A DNA stretch of 64,000 nucleotides, from the NCBI RefSeq assembly GCF_016921115.1, contig NZ_JAFFZS010000002.1:124001-188000 (forward strand), in the 5' to 3' direction. Position numbers and translations under genes: made by a program. The stretch is from Streptomyces actuosus (GTDB lineage: Bacteria; Actinomycetota; Actinomycetes; Streptomycetales; Streptomycetaceae). Shown in pieces: positions 43,028-51,624 of the stretch. The notes under the pieces are model-generated. The model worked only from the letters and a program-made list of their open reading frames with translations. It was not told where the DNA came from and did no database searches. Position 1 is the first letter of the stretch, and every line of letters starts with the position of its first letter.

Positions 43028-43077
43028 AGCCCGGTTGCTGGTGCATCCCCCGTCGCCAGCAACCGGGTCTTTTTTCT
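43028..43077 (+). ncRNA. candidate short RNA ending in a C-rich-loop hairpin
   Basis: CCCGGTTGCTGG (43030-43041) and CCAGCAACCGGG (43056-43067) form a perfect 12-bp stem, and a T-rich tract (TCTTTTTTCTT) follows at once: a textbook intrinsic terminator, rare in this genome type. The loop contains CCCCC, able to pair with ribosome sites. With the promoter at 42994-43021 the transcript would be only about 50 nt. It has some likeness to actinobacterial 6C-type RNAs (C-rich loops), but only one such loop is seen. Otherwise it may just terminate the DUF5926 transcript. Confidence 0.45.
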
Positions 43078-43110
43078 TGCCCACCTGGGTGTACAGAGCA
43101 CCGCCCGGCG

Positions 43111-43794
43111 TCAATTACCCGTGTGCACCGGGGAATTGCTCCCCGACCGCAACAGCAGCGGCCCGCCCCCGCCCGCCCGGGCGAACTCAGCGACCGCCGT
43201 GTACGCGTCCATCGCGCCCCGCGTCCGCTCCCTGGGCGTCTCGCACGTCCCCGGCTCGTCCTCGGCACCGATCCGGCAGTGCATCTGCATCGTGCGCCTC
43301 TGCGGCCCCATGAGGCTCAGGACGGCCTCCAGGTCGCGTCCGGTGGCGTTGCGGTAGTAGGTGCGCGCCCAGGTCTCCTCGCCCTGCGCCAGCACGCAGG
43401 TCTGAGCCTCGATGCCGCCGGGCGTGGAGAGTTCGGGGCCGCAGCGCGCGGCGGTGGCCACGCCCAGGCCGAGCAGCAGGGGCGAGCCTGCGGGCCGGGC
43501 GGCAGGGGCCTTCGCGTCGCCGTCTCCGGTGGCCGGACCGGGCCCGGAGGAGGACCCGCCCCGGTCACCGGGAGCCGGACCGCTGCGGTCGTCGCGACTT
43601 CCGGCGGCGGAACCGTCCTGGTCGCCCCGGCCGTCGGAGGTCCTGCCGCCCCGGTCGCCGTGGGCGACGTCGCGCGCCGCGGCGGGCACGACCGTGCGCC
43701 CCTCGCCCTCGGGCTGCCCCGCGGAGGCCACGGCCAGCGGCAGGGCGACGGCGCAGACCGCGAGGCCCGCGAGGGCGAGGAGACGAAGGTTCAT
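43111..43794 (-). CDS. secreted hypothetical protein
   Basis: A 227-residue protein. The signal peptide (MNLRLLALAGLAVCAVALPLAVASA, cleaved near residue 25) is followed by a charged low-complexity stretch of about 80 residues (Gly/Asp/Ser/Arg-rich). A folded C-terminal domain of about 110 residues has four Cys (AARCGPEL, AQTCVLAQGEETWARTYYRN, MQMHCRIG, GTCETP), likely two disulphides. The start ATG 43794 gives the signal peptide directly. The T-tract terminator of the facing short RNA lies 34 bp beyond its stop. No characterised family recognised. Confidence 0.75.
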   Translation of the reverse strand: MNLRLLALAGLAVCAVALPLAVASAGQPEGEGRTVVPAAARDVAHGDRGGRTSDGRGDQDGSAAGSRDDRSGPAPGDRGGSSSGPGPATGDGDAKAPAARPAGSPLLLGLGVATAARCGPELSTPGGIEAQTCVLAQGEETWARTYYRNATGRDLEAVLSLMGPQRRTMQMHCRIGAEDEPGTCETPRERTRGAMDAYTAVAEFARAGGGGPLLLRSGSNSPVHTGN

Positions 43795-43851
43795 GGCAAG
43801 GGAAGATAACGAGGCGAGGCACGGGAGCCGTTCCACGCGCGCCGGACACCC

Positions 43852-44553
43852 TTACAACTCGGGCGCGCTCACACCCGTACGAGTGAGGGCCTCGACCACC
43901 GCGTCCACCACGGCCGCCACGTCGGGCACCCACGGCGAGGCCGAGCCCGGCAGCGGCGCGCGTTCCCAGCGGACGGCGCCCCGGCCGGTCTCGGACGGGG
44001 GCAGCGCGATGTAGCCGCCCTCTCCGTGGAAGCGGAGGGAACCGGGCACGAAGTCCTTGGCGTACAGCAGTTCGCCCAACTGCTCCAGCGAGTAGGGGCG
44101 GACCAGGATCGACCAGCGCGCGGGCGAGGCGACGACCGGGCCCAGGCGCACCCCCATGCGGTCGAGCGCGGCGAGGGCGCGGGCGGCCGGCAGGGCGGGC
44201 AGGCTGACCGCGCAGGGCGCGCGGCCTCCCCCGCTCGCGGCGCCGCCCGGGCCGGAGGCACCCCCGGTGGCCAGGATGATCGGCGCCGCGGGCCGGTTGG
44301 TCCACCACCAGCGCACCATCCGCTCGTCGGTGGTGGCGGCGAGAAGGCCGGGCTCGAAGGGATGGGCACCGGGCACGGTGCACTCGGGGTCGGGGCAGTC
44401 GCAGCGGGAGCGCCCCTGCGGGTCGGCCGCCACGCCCGGGAGCACGGGCCACCGCCACTCCGTCGCGAAGGTCAGGGCCGCGCTGATCAACTCAGGGCTG
44501 CCGTCCTTCCGCCGGGACAGACGCCTGCGTCGCCTTCCGAGGATCTCGCGCAT
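43852..44553 (-). CDS. Prim-Pol-like domain protein, probably inactive
   Basis: A 233-residue protein resembling the N-terminal domain of bifunctional primase/polymerases: ALTFATEWRWPVLPGVAADP...CDCPDPECTVPGAHPF (a CxCxxxxC zinc-type motif), ATTDERMVRWWWTNRPAAPIILATGG, and SLRFHGEGGYIALPPS. The Asp-x-Asp catalytic pair of active Prim-Pols is not present (CAVSLPALPAARAL at that position), so polymerase activity is doubtful. The ATG at 44553 follows GGAAAGGAACG. Such stand-alone domain proteins are conserved in Streptomyces, with unknown role. Confidence 0.78.
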   Translation of the reverse strand: MREILGRRRRRLSRRKDGSPELISAALTFATEWRWPVLPGVAADPQGRSRCDCPDPECTVPGAHPFEPGLLAATTDERMVRWWWTNRPAAPIILATGGASGPGGAASGGGRAPCAVSLPALPAARALAALDRMGVRLGPVVASPARWSILVRPYSLEQLGELLYAKDFVPGSLRFHGEGGYIALPPSETGRGAVRWERAPLPGSASPWVPDVAAVVDAVVEALTRTGVSAPEL

Positions 44554-45186
44554 GAGCGCTCGTTCCTTTCCGTTGCACGCCTGGCAACACCGTGGGCCAC
44601 ATCACACCATGTGTCGATCACTTCACTGTGCGTATCTGCTGGCGCATCACTCCCCGTGCGCATGGCAGGGGGATCCCCTCGCGGGTGGAGCGTCGGCGGC
44701 TCCCGCAGCCGCTCCGTCCCTAGTGCGTCTAGCTCAAGCATGGGCATGGCGTGGGGTGGCGAAGTATGGCGTTTTGCCGTCCCGCGTATTTCTCTCCGCC
44801 TCCACCACGAGAGGATGGGGCACGGTCGTCGGTGGATAGGACGCCCGGTCCGGTCACCAGGTTCCAGGTGGCCCCAACCACCCCTGGCCCTTACCGAGTA
44901 CGTACCCATCACGACCGCAGTGACGCTCTGTGGAGCGAGCCCAGTCGACCGCAATCACCCGTTACCCGAGGCAGTTTTAGGCCAACTTCACTATTCCGCA
45001 AGGGGTTACCCGCGGAAGCCGTCAAAAGCATCCCGGCCCCCACGGACACCAGGAATCCCCGCAGGACAATGCTGGACATCCCCTCACGAGTGCGTGTACA
45101 TGTGGAGACACTGCTAGCGGCGCAGAATGACATGGGGGTTTTGCGATGCTTTTGAGCAATCCGCACCGGTCGGAAAGCCGGACGCC
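44554..45186. other. divergent intergenic region, 630 bp
   Basis: Between the Prim-Pol-like gene and the SpoIIE-type gene. It is less GC-rich than the flanks (for example TTTTAGGCCAACTTCACTATTCCGC near 44976) and has room for promoters on both strands. I see no RNA gene or riboswitch that I can name. Confidence 0.4.
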
Positions 45187-46572
45187 ATGAACGCCCCTCA
45201 CCCTTCCAAAGTGGCCGGAATCGACTCAACGGTTCCCGCGCCCGCCCACACTGTCGCGCCCGCGCACGCAGGCTCCCCGGTCCCCCCGCCGCACGCCCCC
45301 GGCGCCCTGCTCCAGGACCGCCTCGCCGGCTGGGTCTCGGACCTCACGACCCTCCACGAACTCACCGAGCGCCTCGCCCGCACGGCCGACCTCGACGAGG
45401 GGCTGAAGGAGCTGCTGGGAGCGGGGGCCGCGCTCGTCGGCGCCCGCCGCGGACTCGTCGTGCTGGAGCCGGCCGACGGTCTCGGCCCCGACACCACGAT
45501 CGGCCTCGGCCTCGGCCGTGCCGACCTCGGCCACATCGAGACCGTGCCGCGCAACGCCCTGTCCTACGGCCGCATCCTGGACGGCCTGCCCGGCTGCGAC
45601 GGCGCCGTGGCCGAGCCGGACCTGCTCGCCGAGGACGGCCTGGACCCGCGCCACCGCGAGGTCGCCGCCCGCCTCGGCTACGCGGCCAGCTACGCCCTCC
45701 CCCTGGCCACCGAGGCCGACGGCCGGCTCGGCGCCGCCGTGTGGCTCTACGACGAGCCCGCCGAGCCCGACGAACGCCGGCAGCACCTGATCGGCCTGTA
45801 CGCCCGTTACGCCGCCGAGCACCTCGCGCGCCTGCTGGAGGTGGAGCGCACGCGCGCGTCCATGGCCACCATGAGCGAGGAACTGCTGCCCTCCCGGCTG
45901 CCGCGGGTCTCCGGCGTGCAACTCGCCGTACGGCACCGCACCGGTCCGCGCGGCGGCGGCGACTGGTACGACGCGCTGCCGCTGCCGGACGCCGCGCTGG
46001 GCCTGGCCGTCGGCTCGGTCACGGGCTCCGGGCCGAGCGCCGTCGCCGCGATGGGCCGGCTGCGGGCGTCGCTGCGCGCGTACGCCGTCATGGAGGGCGA
46101 GGACCCGGTCGCCGTCCTGTCCGACCTGGAGCTGCTGCTGCGCCTGACCGAGCCCGCCCGCTCGGCCACCGCGCTGTTCGCCTACTGCGAGCCGGCCCTG
46201 CGCAAGATCACCCTGGCGGGGGCCGGGCACTGCCCGCCACTGCTCGTGGGCGAGCACCGGACCGAGTTCGTGGAGACCTCGGTCTCCGCCCCGCTCGGCA
46301 TGCTCGCCTGCTGGGAGGCGCCCAGCGTGGAGCTCACCGCAGAACCCGGGGAAACGGTGCTGCTGTACTCCGACGGCCTGCTGCACCGCACCGGTGACGC
46401 CGTCGACCGGGCCTTCTCCCGGCTGCACGCCGCGGCTGCCGGTGTCCCCCGGTCCCTGCGGCACGATCCGGACGCGATCGCCGAGCACGTGCTGCGCACG
46501 GTCCTGCCGGACGGGCTGGACGCGGCCGACTCCGAGGAGGACGTGGTGCTGCTGGCGGCGCGCTTCGAGTAG
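45187..46572 (+). CDS. GAF-SpoIIE (PP2C-type) phosphatase-like regulator
   Basis: A 461-residue cytosolic protein. After a Pro/Ala-rich head there is a GAF domain (residues about 45-215) and then a SpoIIE/RsbU-type PP2C domain (about 235-460): RHRTGPRGGGDWYDALPLPD, LRASLRAYAVMEG, ITLAGAGHCPPLLV, VLLYSDGLLHR and final EEDVVLLAARF. The metal-binding Asp of the usual GDVxGHG motif is replaced by Ser (VGSVTGSG), so catalysis may be lost or altered. Normally these enzymes dephosphorylate STAS proteins to free a sigma factor. The ATG at 45187 is used; a start at 45127 is possible. Confidence 0.87.
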   Translation: MNAPHPSKVAGIDSTVPAPAHTVAPAHAGSPVPPPHAPGALLQDRLAGWVSDLTTLHELTERLARTADLDEGLKELLGAGAALVGARRGLVVLEPADGLGPDTTIGLGLGRADLGHIETVPRNALSYGRILDGLPGCDGAVAEPDLLAEDGLDPRHREVAARLGYAASYALPLATEADGRLGAAVWLYDEPAEPDERRQHLIGLYARYAAEHLARLLEVERTRASMATMSEELLPSRLPRVSGVQLAVRHRTGPRGGGDWYDALPLPDAALGLAVGSVTGSGPSAVAAMGRLRASLRAYAVMEGEDPVAVLSDLELLLRLTEPARSATALFAYCEPALRKITLAGAGHCPPLLVGEHRTEFVETSVSAPLGMLACWEAPSVELTAEPGETVLLYSDGLLHRTGDAVDRAFSRLHAAAAGVPRSLRHDPDAIAEHVLRTVLPDGLDAADSEEDVVLLAARFE

Positions 46573-46720
46573 CCGTCCGGTGCCGTGGAGTAGCGCGCCG
46601 GTGTAACAGGTCCTTCACGCCTGGGCCCCCTTACATGCGACCGTACGATGAAGGGACCCCCTGCTCGCGCGAAGCCGGGAGCAGGGGGAGGGTCCAGTGC
46701 CGTATCCAAGGAGGATGACC

Positions 46721-48178
46721 GTGGCGGAAGAGCTCCCGGAGACCCCGGAGACCTCTGAAGAAGAGCCCCTCAAGCAGCGCAAGAACGGCCTCTACCCGGG
46801 CGTCTCCGACGAGCTGGCGGCGAGCATGCAGTCCGGCTGGGCGGACACCGAGCTGCGGGACCTGGAGCCGATCGCTCAGGCCGCCGAGACCGCCGCGCGC
46901 CGCGCGGCGCTGTCCGCCCGCTTCCCGGGCGAGCGGATCGTCGTCCCCGCGGGGAACCTGAAGACCCGCTCCAACGACACGGAGTACCCCTTCCGCGCCT
47001 CCGTCGAGTACGCCTACCTCACCGGCAACCAGACCGAGGACGGCGTCCTCGTCCTGGAGCCGAAGGGTGAGGGCCACCGGGCGACGATCTACCTCCTGCC
47101 CCGCTCCGACCGGGATAACGGCGAGTTCTGGCTGTCCGGCCAGGGCGAGCTGTGGGTCGGCCGCCGCCACTCCCTCACGGAGGCGGAGAAGCTGTACGGC
47201 ATCCCGGCCTCCGACGTGCGCGAGCTCGCCGACGCGCTGCGCGAGGCGACCGGCCCGGTCCGCGTGGTGCGCGGCTACGACGCCGGCATCGAGGCCGCGC
47301 TGACCGACAAGGTCACCGCCGAGCGGGACGAGGAGCTGCGCGTCGTCCTCTCCGAGATGCGCCTGGTCAAGGACGGCTTCGAGGTCGGCGAGCTGCAGAA
47401 GGCCGTCGACTCCACCGTGCGCGGCTTCGAGGACGTCGTGAAGGTCCTCGACAAGGCCGAGGCGACCAGCGAGCGCTACGTCGAGGGCACGTTCTTCCTG
47501 CGCGCGCGCGTCGAGGGCAACGACGTCGGCTACGGCACCATCGCCGCCGCCGGCCCGCACGCCTGCACCCTGCACTGGGTGCGCAACGACGGTCCCGTGC
47601 GCTCCGGTGACCTGCTGCTGCTCGACGCCGGCGTGGAGACGCACACCTACTACACCGCCGACGTCACGCGCACGCTGCCGGTCGACGGCCGCTTCAGCGA
47701 GATCCAGAAGAAGATCTACGACGCCGTGTACGACGCGCAGGAGGCCGGCATCGCGGCGGTGAAGCCGGGTGCCAAGTACCGCGACTTCCACGACGCCGCG
47801 CAGCGCGTGCTCACCGAGCGGCTCGTCCGGTGGGGGCTGGTCGAGGGACCGGTCGAGCGGGTGCTGGAGCTGGGCCTGCAGCGCCGGTGGACGCTGCACG
47901 GCACCGGGCACATGCTCGGCATGGACGTCCACGACTGCGCCGCCGCGCGGACCGAGAGCTACGTGGAGGGCGTCCTGGAGCCGGGGATGTGCCTGACCGT
48001 CGAGCCGGGCCTGTACTTCCAGGCCGACGACCTGACGGTTCCGGAGGAGTACCGGGGCATCGGCGTCCGGATCGAGGACGACATCCTCGTCACGGAGGAC
48101 GGCAACCGAAACCTGTCGGCCGCGCTGCCCCGGCGGTCGGACGAGGTCGAGGCCTGGATGGCCTCGCTCAAGGGCTGA
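46721..48178 (+). CDS. Xaa-Pro aminopeptidase (aminopeptidase P)
   Basis: A 485-residue M24B metallopeptidase that removes N-terminal residues preceding Pro. The N-terminal AMP_N domain (LSARFPGERIVVPAGNLKTRSNDTEYPFR...) is followed by the pita-bread domain with the metal ligands in LLLLDAGVE, YTADVTRTLPV, LHGTGHMLGMDVHD, CLTVEPGLY and GVRIEDDILV. All ligands are intact. The GTG at 46721 is preferred over ATG 46715 and GTG 46697 because AAGGAGG ends six bases before it. An acidic 20-residue head is normal for Streptomyces homologues. A hairpin terminator follows. Confidence 0.95.
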   Translation: MAEELPETPETSEEEPLKQRKNGLYPGVSDELAASMQSGWADTELRDLEPIAQAAETAARRAALSARFPGERIVVPAGNLKTRSNDTEYPFRASVEYAYLTGNQTEDGVLVLEPKGEGHRATIYLLPRSDRDNGEFWLSGQGELWVGRRHSLTEAEKLYGIPASDVRELADALREATGPVRVVRGYDAGIEAALTDKVTAERDEELRVVLSEMRLVKDGFEVGELQKAVDSTVRGFEDVVKVLDKAEATSERYVEGTFFLRARVEGNDVGYGTIAAAGPHACTLHWVRNDGPVRSGDLLLLDAGVETHTYYTADVTRTLPVDGRFSEIQKKIYDAVYDAQEAGIAAVKPGAKYRDFHDAAQRVLTERLVRWGLVEGPVERVLELGLQRRWTLHGTGHMLGMDVHDCAAARTESYVEGVLEPGMCLTVEPGLYFQADDLTVPEEYRGIGVRIEDDILVTEDGNRNLSAALPRRSDEVEAWMASLKG

Positions 48179-48188
48179 CACCGAGCCG

Positions 48189-48220
48189 ACGGCCGGGTGC
48201 CCCTGGGGGTGCCCGGCCGT
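48189..48220 (+). terminator. hairpin after pepP
   Basis: ACGGCCGGG (48189-48197) pairs with CCCGGCCGT (48212-48220). The 14-base loop can extend the stem partly. Confidence 0.6.
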
Positions 48221-48301
48221 CGTCGTGGTCCGCGGCGACCGCCGCGGGCCGGTCGCGTGTCCCCGCGCCGCCCGCGCGGCGCGGTCACCGAGGGGGGACG
48301 G

Positions 48302-49702
48302 GTGAACGACTTCCTGAGCGGCTGCGGTGTCGATCTGCACCTGGACGCCGACGCCCGCGACGGGCGGCGAGCCGGACTGGAACGGGCCCTGCGCGGCGCC
48401 GTGCGCGACGGCCGGCTGGCGCCCGGTGCACGACTGCCCGCGACACGGCGACTGGCGGAGGAGCTGGGGCTGGCGCGGAACACCGTGAAGGCCGCCTACG
48501 ACCAGCTCGTCGCCGAGGGCTATCTGACCGCTCGGCAGGGATCGGGAACGCGGGTCGCCCCCCTGCCCGCGATCGACGCCGCGGCGCCCGGAGCGGCGCC
48601 ACGCGCGCGTGCCCCGCGCTTCGACCTGCGGCCCGGCAGCCCGGACGTCGCGGCGTTCCCGGCGGCGGCCTGGCTGCGGGCACTGCGCCGGGCCGTCGCG
48701 GCGGCCCCCTCACGGGCGTACGACTACGGCGATCCGCGCGGGCGCGTCGAACTGCGACAGGCGCTGTCGGCGTACCTCGGGCGTGCGCGGGGCGTCGTCG
48801 CGCCCCCGGAGCGGATCGTCGTCACCTCCGGGTACGTGCAGGGGCTGGCCCTGCTGACGCGGGTCCTGGACGGTGCCGCCGTCGCCCTGGAGGACCCGGG
48901 GCTGCCCTTCCACCGGGAGGTGGTGCGGCGCAACGGAGCGAGGGTGGTGCCGGTACCGGTCGACGGTCGGGGTGCCCGCGCCGACGCCCTGGCCGACGCC
49001 TCGGCCGTCGTCGTGACGCCGGCGCACCAGTACCCGACCGGTGTGACCCTGCACCCCGAGCGGCGGCGGGCGCTGACCGACTGGGCACGCGCGCGGGGCG
49101 GGCTGGTCGTCGAGGACGACTACGACGGGGAGTTCCGCTACGACCGGCAGCCCGTGGGGGCGCTGCAGGGCATGGCGCCGGACCGGGTGGCGTACCTGGG
49201 GACCGCGTCCAAGACCCTCGGCCCCGGGCTGCGGCTGGGCTGGATGGTGCTGCCGCCGCACCTGGTCGACGCGGTCGCCGACGCCAAGCTGCACAGCGAC
49301 CATCACACCGAGACGATCGGCCAGTTGGCGCTCGCGGAGCTGATCGACAGCCATGCCTACGACCGGCACGTGCGCGCGTGCCGGCTGCGCTACCGGCGCC
49401 GCCGGGACCAGTTGCTGGAACGGCTGGGCGGCCGGCGGGGCGTGCGAGGGGTCGCGGCCGGTCTGCACGCGCTGGTGGAGGTCGCCGACGAGCGGGACGT
49501 GCTGGCGCGGGCGGAGGCGGAAGGGCTGGCGGTGGGGTCCCTCGGGGAGCACTGGCACGCCCCCGGCGCATGCCGCACGGGTGACGGGGGCGCGGGTGGC
49601 GCCGACCGGCCTCAGGGCATCGTCGTCGGGTACGGCACGCCCGGGGAGGGGGCGTATCCGGAGGCGCTGCGGGTGCTGGCGTCGGTGCTGGAGGGCGACT
49701 GA
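48302..49702 (+). CDS. MocR-type regulator (GntR HTH fused to aminotransferase fold)
   Basis: The protein has 466 residues. The N-terminal GntR winged helix (LERALRGAVRDGRLAPGARLPATRRLAEELGLARNTVKAAYDQLVAEGYLTARQGSGTRV) is joined to a class I aminotransferase-like domain. The PLP Lys lies in LGTASKTLGPGLRLGW, with HQYPTGVTLHPERR and VVEDDYDGEFRYDRQP nearby. MocR/PdxR proteins usually sense PLP and regulate vitamin B6 or amino-acid genes. No divergent target gene lies directly upstream (pepP precedes on the same strand), so the regulon is unknown. The GTG at 48302 follows GAGGGGGGACGG. Confidence 0.9.
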   Translation: MNDFLSGCGVDLHLDADARDGRRAGLERALRGAVRDGRLAPGARLPATRRLAEELGLARNTVKAAYDQLVAEGYLTARQGSGTRVAPLPAIDAAAPGAAPRARAPRFDLRPGSPDVAAFPAAAWLRALRRAVAAAPSRAYDYGDPRGRVELRQALSAYLGRARGVVAPPERIVVTSGYVQGLALLTRVLDGAAVALEDPGLPFHREVVRRNGARVVPVPVDGRGARADALADASAVVVTPAHQYPTGVTLHPERRRALTDWARARGGLVVEDDYDGEFRYDRQPVGALQGMAPDRVAYLGTASKTLGPGLRLGWMVLPPHLVDAVADAKLHSDHHTETIGQLALAELIDSHAYDRHVRACRLRYRRRRDQLLERLGGRRGVRGVAAGLHALVEVADERDVLARAEAEGLAVGSLGEHWHAPGACRTGDGGAGGADRPQGIVVGYGTPGEGAYPEALRVLASVLEGD

Positions 49703-49927
49703 CGTCGCGGGCACCGGGGGCGTGTGGGGGTGGTCGGCTCCGGCGGCTCGTCCCGGCCGGCACGTCGGCTCGGGCGGCACGGCGGGGCGCGGTCGCGGCC
49801 GGTGGGCCCGGGGTGTCCTGCCGGCGTGGCCGCCGTGCTCGTACGGAGTGCCGCACGGGACGGAACGGCGCGCCGGCGCCGTGCGGTGGACGGCCCGTGT
49901 GCGGGTCCGCGCGGCGGGCGCGCCGGC

Positions 49928-50416
49928 CTACACCGCCATGAGCGGGGCGCCCTCACGCCATTTGAGGATCTTGTCGAAGCACACGACCGCGCCGCCGCGG
50001 CCCGGCCGGGTGCCGATGTGGACGTGGTCGGTGAGCTGGCGGATGAGGTGGAGGCCCCGGCCGTGCTCGTCGTCCTCGTGCGCGGGGTGCGCGAGGGGGG
50101 TCCCCCCGGGCCGTGCGGTGTCGGTGGCCCGGGAGAGGTCGGGCGGGGCGAAACCCGGGCCGGAGTCGGTGACTTCGATGCGGCACTTCTCGCCGTCGAG
50201 ATAGGCGGTGACGTGATAGGCGCCCGGGAGGCCGCCGGGCGCGGTGCCTCCGCCGTGCTCGACGGCGTTGGCGCAGGCCTCGCTGAGGGCGACGGAGATG
50301 TCGTAGGAGATGTCGGGGTCGACGCCCGCGGTCTCCATGGCGCCGAGCAGCAGGCGCCGGGCCAGCGGCACGCTCGCGGCGTCGCGCCGCAGACGGAGTG
50401 ACCACCAGATGCTCAT
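49928..50416 (-). CDS. RsbW-like ATP-binding anti-sigma-type protein
   Basis: A 162-residue GHKL-fold protein. The N-box is ALSEACANAVEHGGG, the G1 motif VTDSGPGFAPP and the G2 motif EDDEHGRGLHLIRQLTDHV, all intact. It is a stand-alone serine kinase/anti-sigma type domain. No sigma or STAS gene is adjacent. It is convergent with the MocR gene (226 bp gap without features) and divergent from the membrane protein at 50660. Confidence 0.9.
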   Translation of the reverse strand: MSIWWSLRLRRDAASVPLARRLLLGAMETAGVDPDISYDISVALSEACANAVEHGGGTAPGGLPGAYHVTAYLDGEKCRIEVTDSGPGFAPPDLSRATDTARPGGTPLAHPAHEDDEHGRGLHLIRQLTDHVHIGTRPGRGGAVVCFDKILKWREGAPLMAV

Positions 50417-50659
50417 GCTCCAGCCTCCTGGCCGCGGCTCGACATACCGTTACGTATTGCCGCGCACAGCTTGCCGTAAGCCCGGATTCGACGTGATCCC
50501 GCCCATATGGGGGATGCGTCGAGGGCGGCAATCGGTGTATGTGAGACTGAGAGCATCAGGCGGGCACCAGCCGTGGCAGAACATGATCTACCGCTCCAAC
50601 GGCACCTTGTGGACCTGCCGCCGGGACGCGGGGCGGGCAGTGGGATGATGGGGCCCGCC

Positions 50660-51487
50660 ATGACTGCCCCCCACTCGCGTCCCCGCCCGCGTCCGGCACG
50701 CGCCGGGCGCGATCTGCGACTGCTGCGGGCCGCGGTGTTCTCCGCGGTCTGCGTCGCGCTGGCCGCCTCGGGGCACGTGCTCGCCTCCTGCGCCACGGTC
50801 CCGCTGTGGGCGCTGGGCGCGGGTTTCCTGGGGGCACTGGTGGTCGTGGTGCCGCTCACCGGGCGCGCCCGGTCGCTGCCCGGGATCGCGGCGCTGCTCG
50901 CGGTCGGGCAGATCCTGCTGCACACGGTGTTCGGGCTGAGCCAGCACACCGCCGGCACGTCGAGCGCCGCGACCGGTTCCGTCTCCGACGGCTCGCTGGT
51001 CGCGCAGGCCGCACGGCTGGTGTGCGGGGCCACCGCGTCGAGCATCACCCCGCTCCGGGCCCAGCAGATCCTGGCCGACGCGCACATCGCTCCGATCGGC
51101 TCCGCGCACCGTCCCGCGGGCGCCGTGTCCACGGCCGCGGGCTGCATGTCGTCGCTGCTGCCGTCCCTGCCGATGCTGCTCGGCCACGTCCTCGCCGCCG
51201 TCGCCGCCGGCTGGTTGCTGCGCCGCGGCGACCTGGCCGTGCTGCGCTTGGCCGACCTCGCGGCGCTGTCGGCGCACGAGGTCGCCGACGGAGCGCTCGT
51301 GCGGTCCCTGCGCGCGGCGCTCGCCCTGGTGCGGGCCCTGCTCGCCGGGCTGCCGGCCGCGCCCCAGCACGGGCCGCGCCTGCCGCGCACCGCGCTGCTC
51401 CCGCCGCGGATACGGGCCACGGCGGAACTCCAGCACTCGGTGATCCGGCGCGGCCCGCCGGCCGCCGTGTTCGCCCTCGCCGCCTGA
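50660..51487 (+). CDS. integral membrane protein next to copper genes
   Basis: A 275-residue protein with four or five membrane helices (AVFSAVCVALAASGHVLASC; ALGAGFLGALVVVVPLTG; SLPGIAALLAVGQILLHTVFG; LPMLLGHVLAAVAAGWLLR). His residues lie inside or next to helices (SGHVLASC, LLHTVFGLSQH, LGHVLAA), suggesting metal contact. The length and position before ycnI are what one finds in other Streptomyces copper clusters. The ATG at 50660 is chosen; ATGs at 50645/50648 would add four or five residues. A copper-related role is inferred from context only. Confidence 0.72.
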   Translation: MTAPHSRPRPRPARAGRDLRLLRAAVFSAVCVALAASGHVLASCATVPLWALGAGFLGALVVVVPLTGRARSLPGIAALLAVGQILLHTVFGLSQHTAGTSSAATGSVSDGSLVAQAARLVCGATASSITPLRAQQILADAHIAPIGSAHRPAGAVSTAAGCMSSLLPSLPMLLGHVLAAVAAGWLLRRGDLAVLRLADLAALSAHEVADGALVRSLRAALALVRALLAGLPAAPQHGPRLPRTALLPPRIRATAELQHSVIRRGPPAAVFALAA

Positions 51488-51543
51488 CGCGACGCGACCA
51501 CCCCGCTCCGAGAGAGCGCCCGAGAACTCCGAAGAGGACTCCA

Positions 51544-51575
51544 GGGTGACGGCCGCCGCGCGGCGGCCGTCACCC
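51544..51575. terminator. perfect 32-bp palindrome between the membrane protein and ycnI
   Basis: Perfectly symmetric, with outer arms GGGTGACGGCCG and CGGCCGTCACCC. It should form a strong bidirectional terminator isolating the upstream gene from ycnI. Confidence 0.7.
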
Positions 51576-51624
51576 CACCGACTCGGTCGGACTCGAACTC
51601 ACTCGAAGTGGAGTACTGCCTTCC

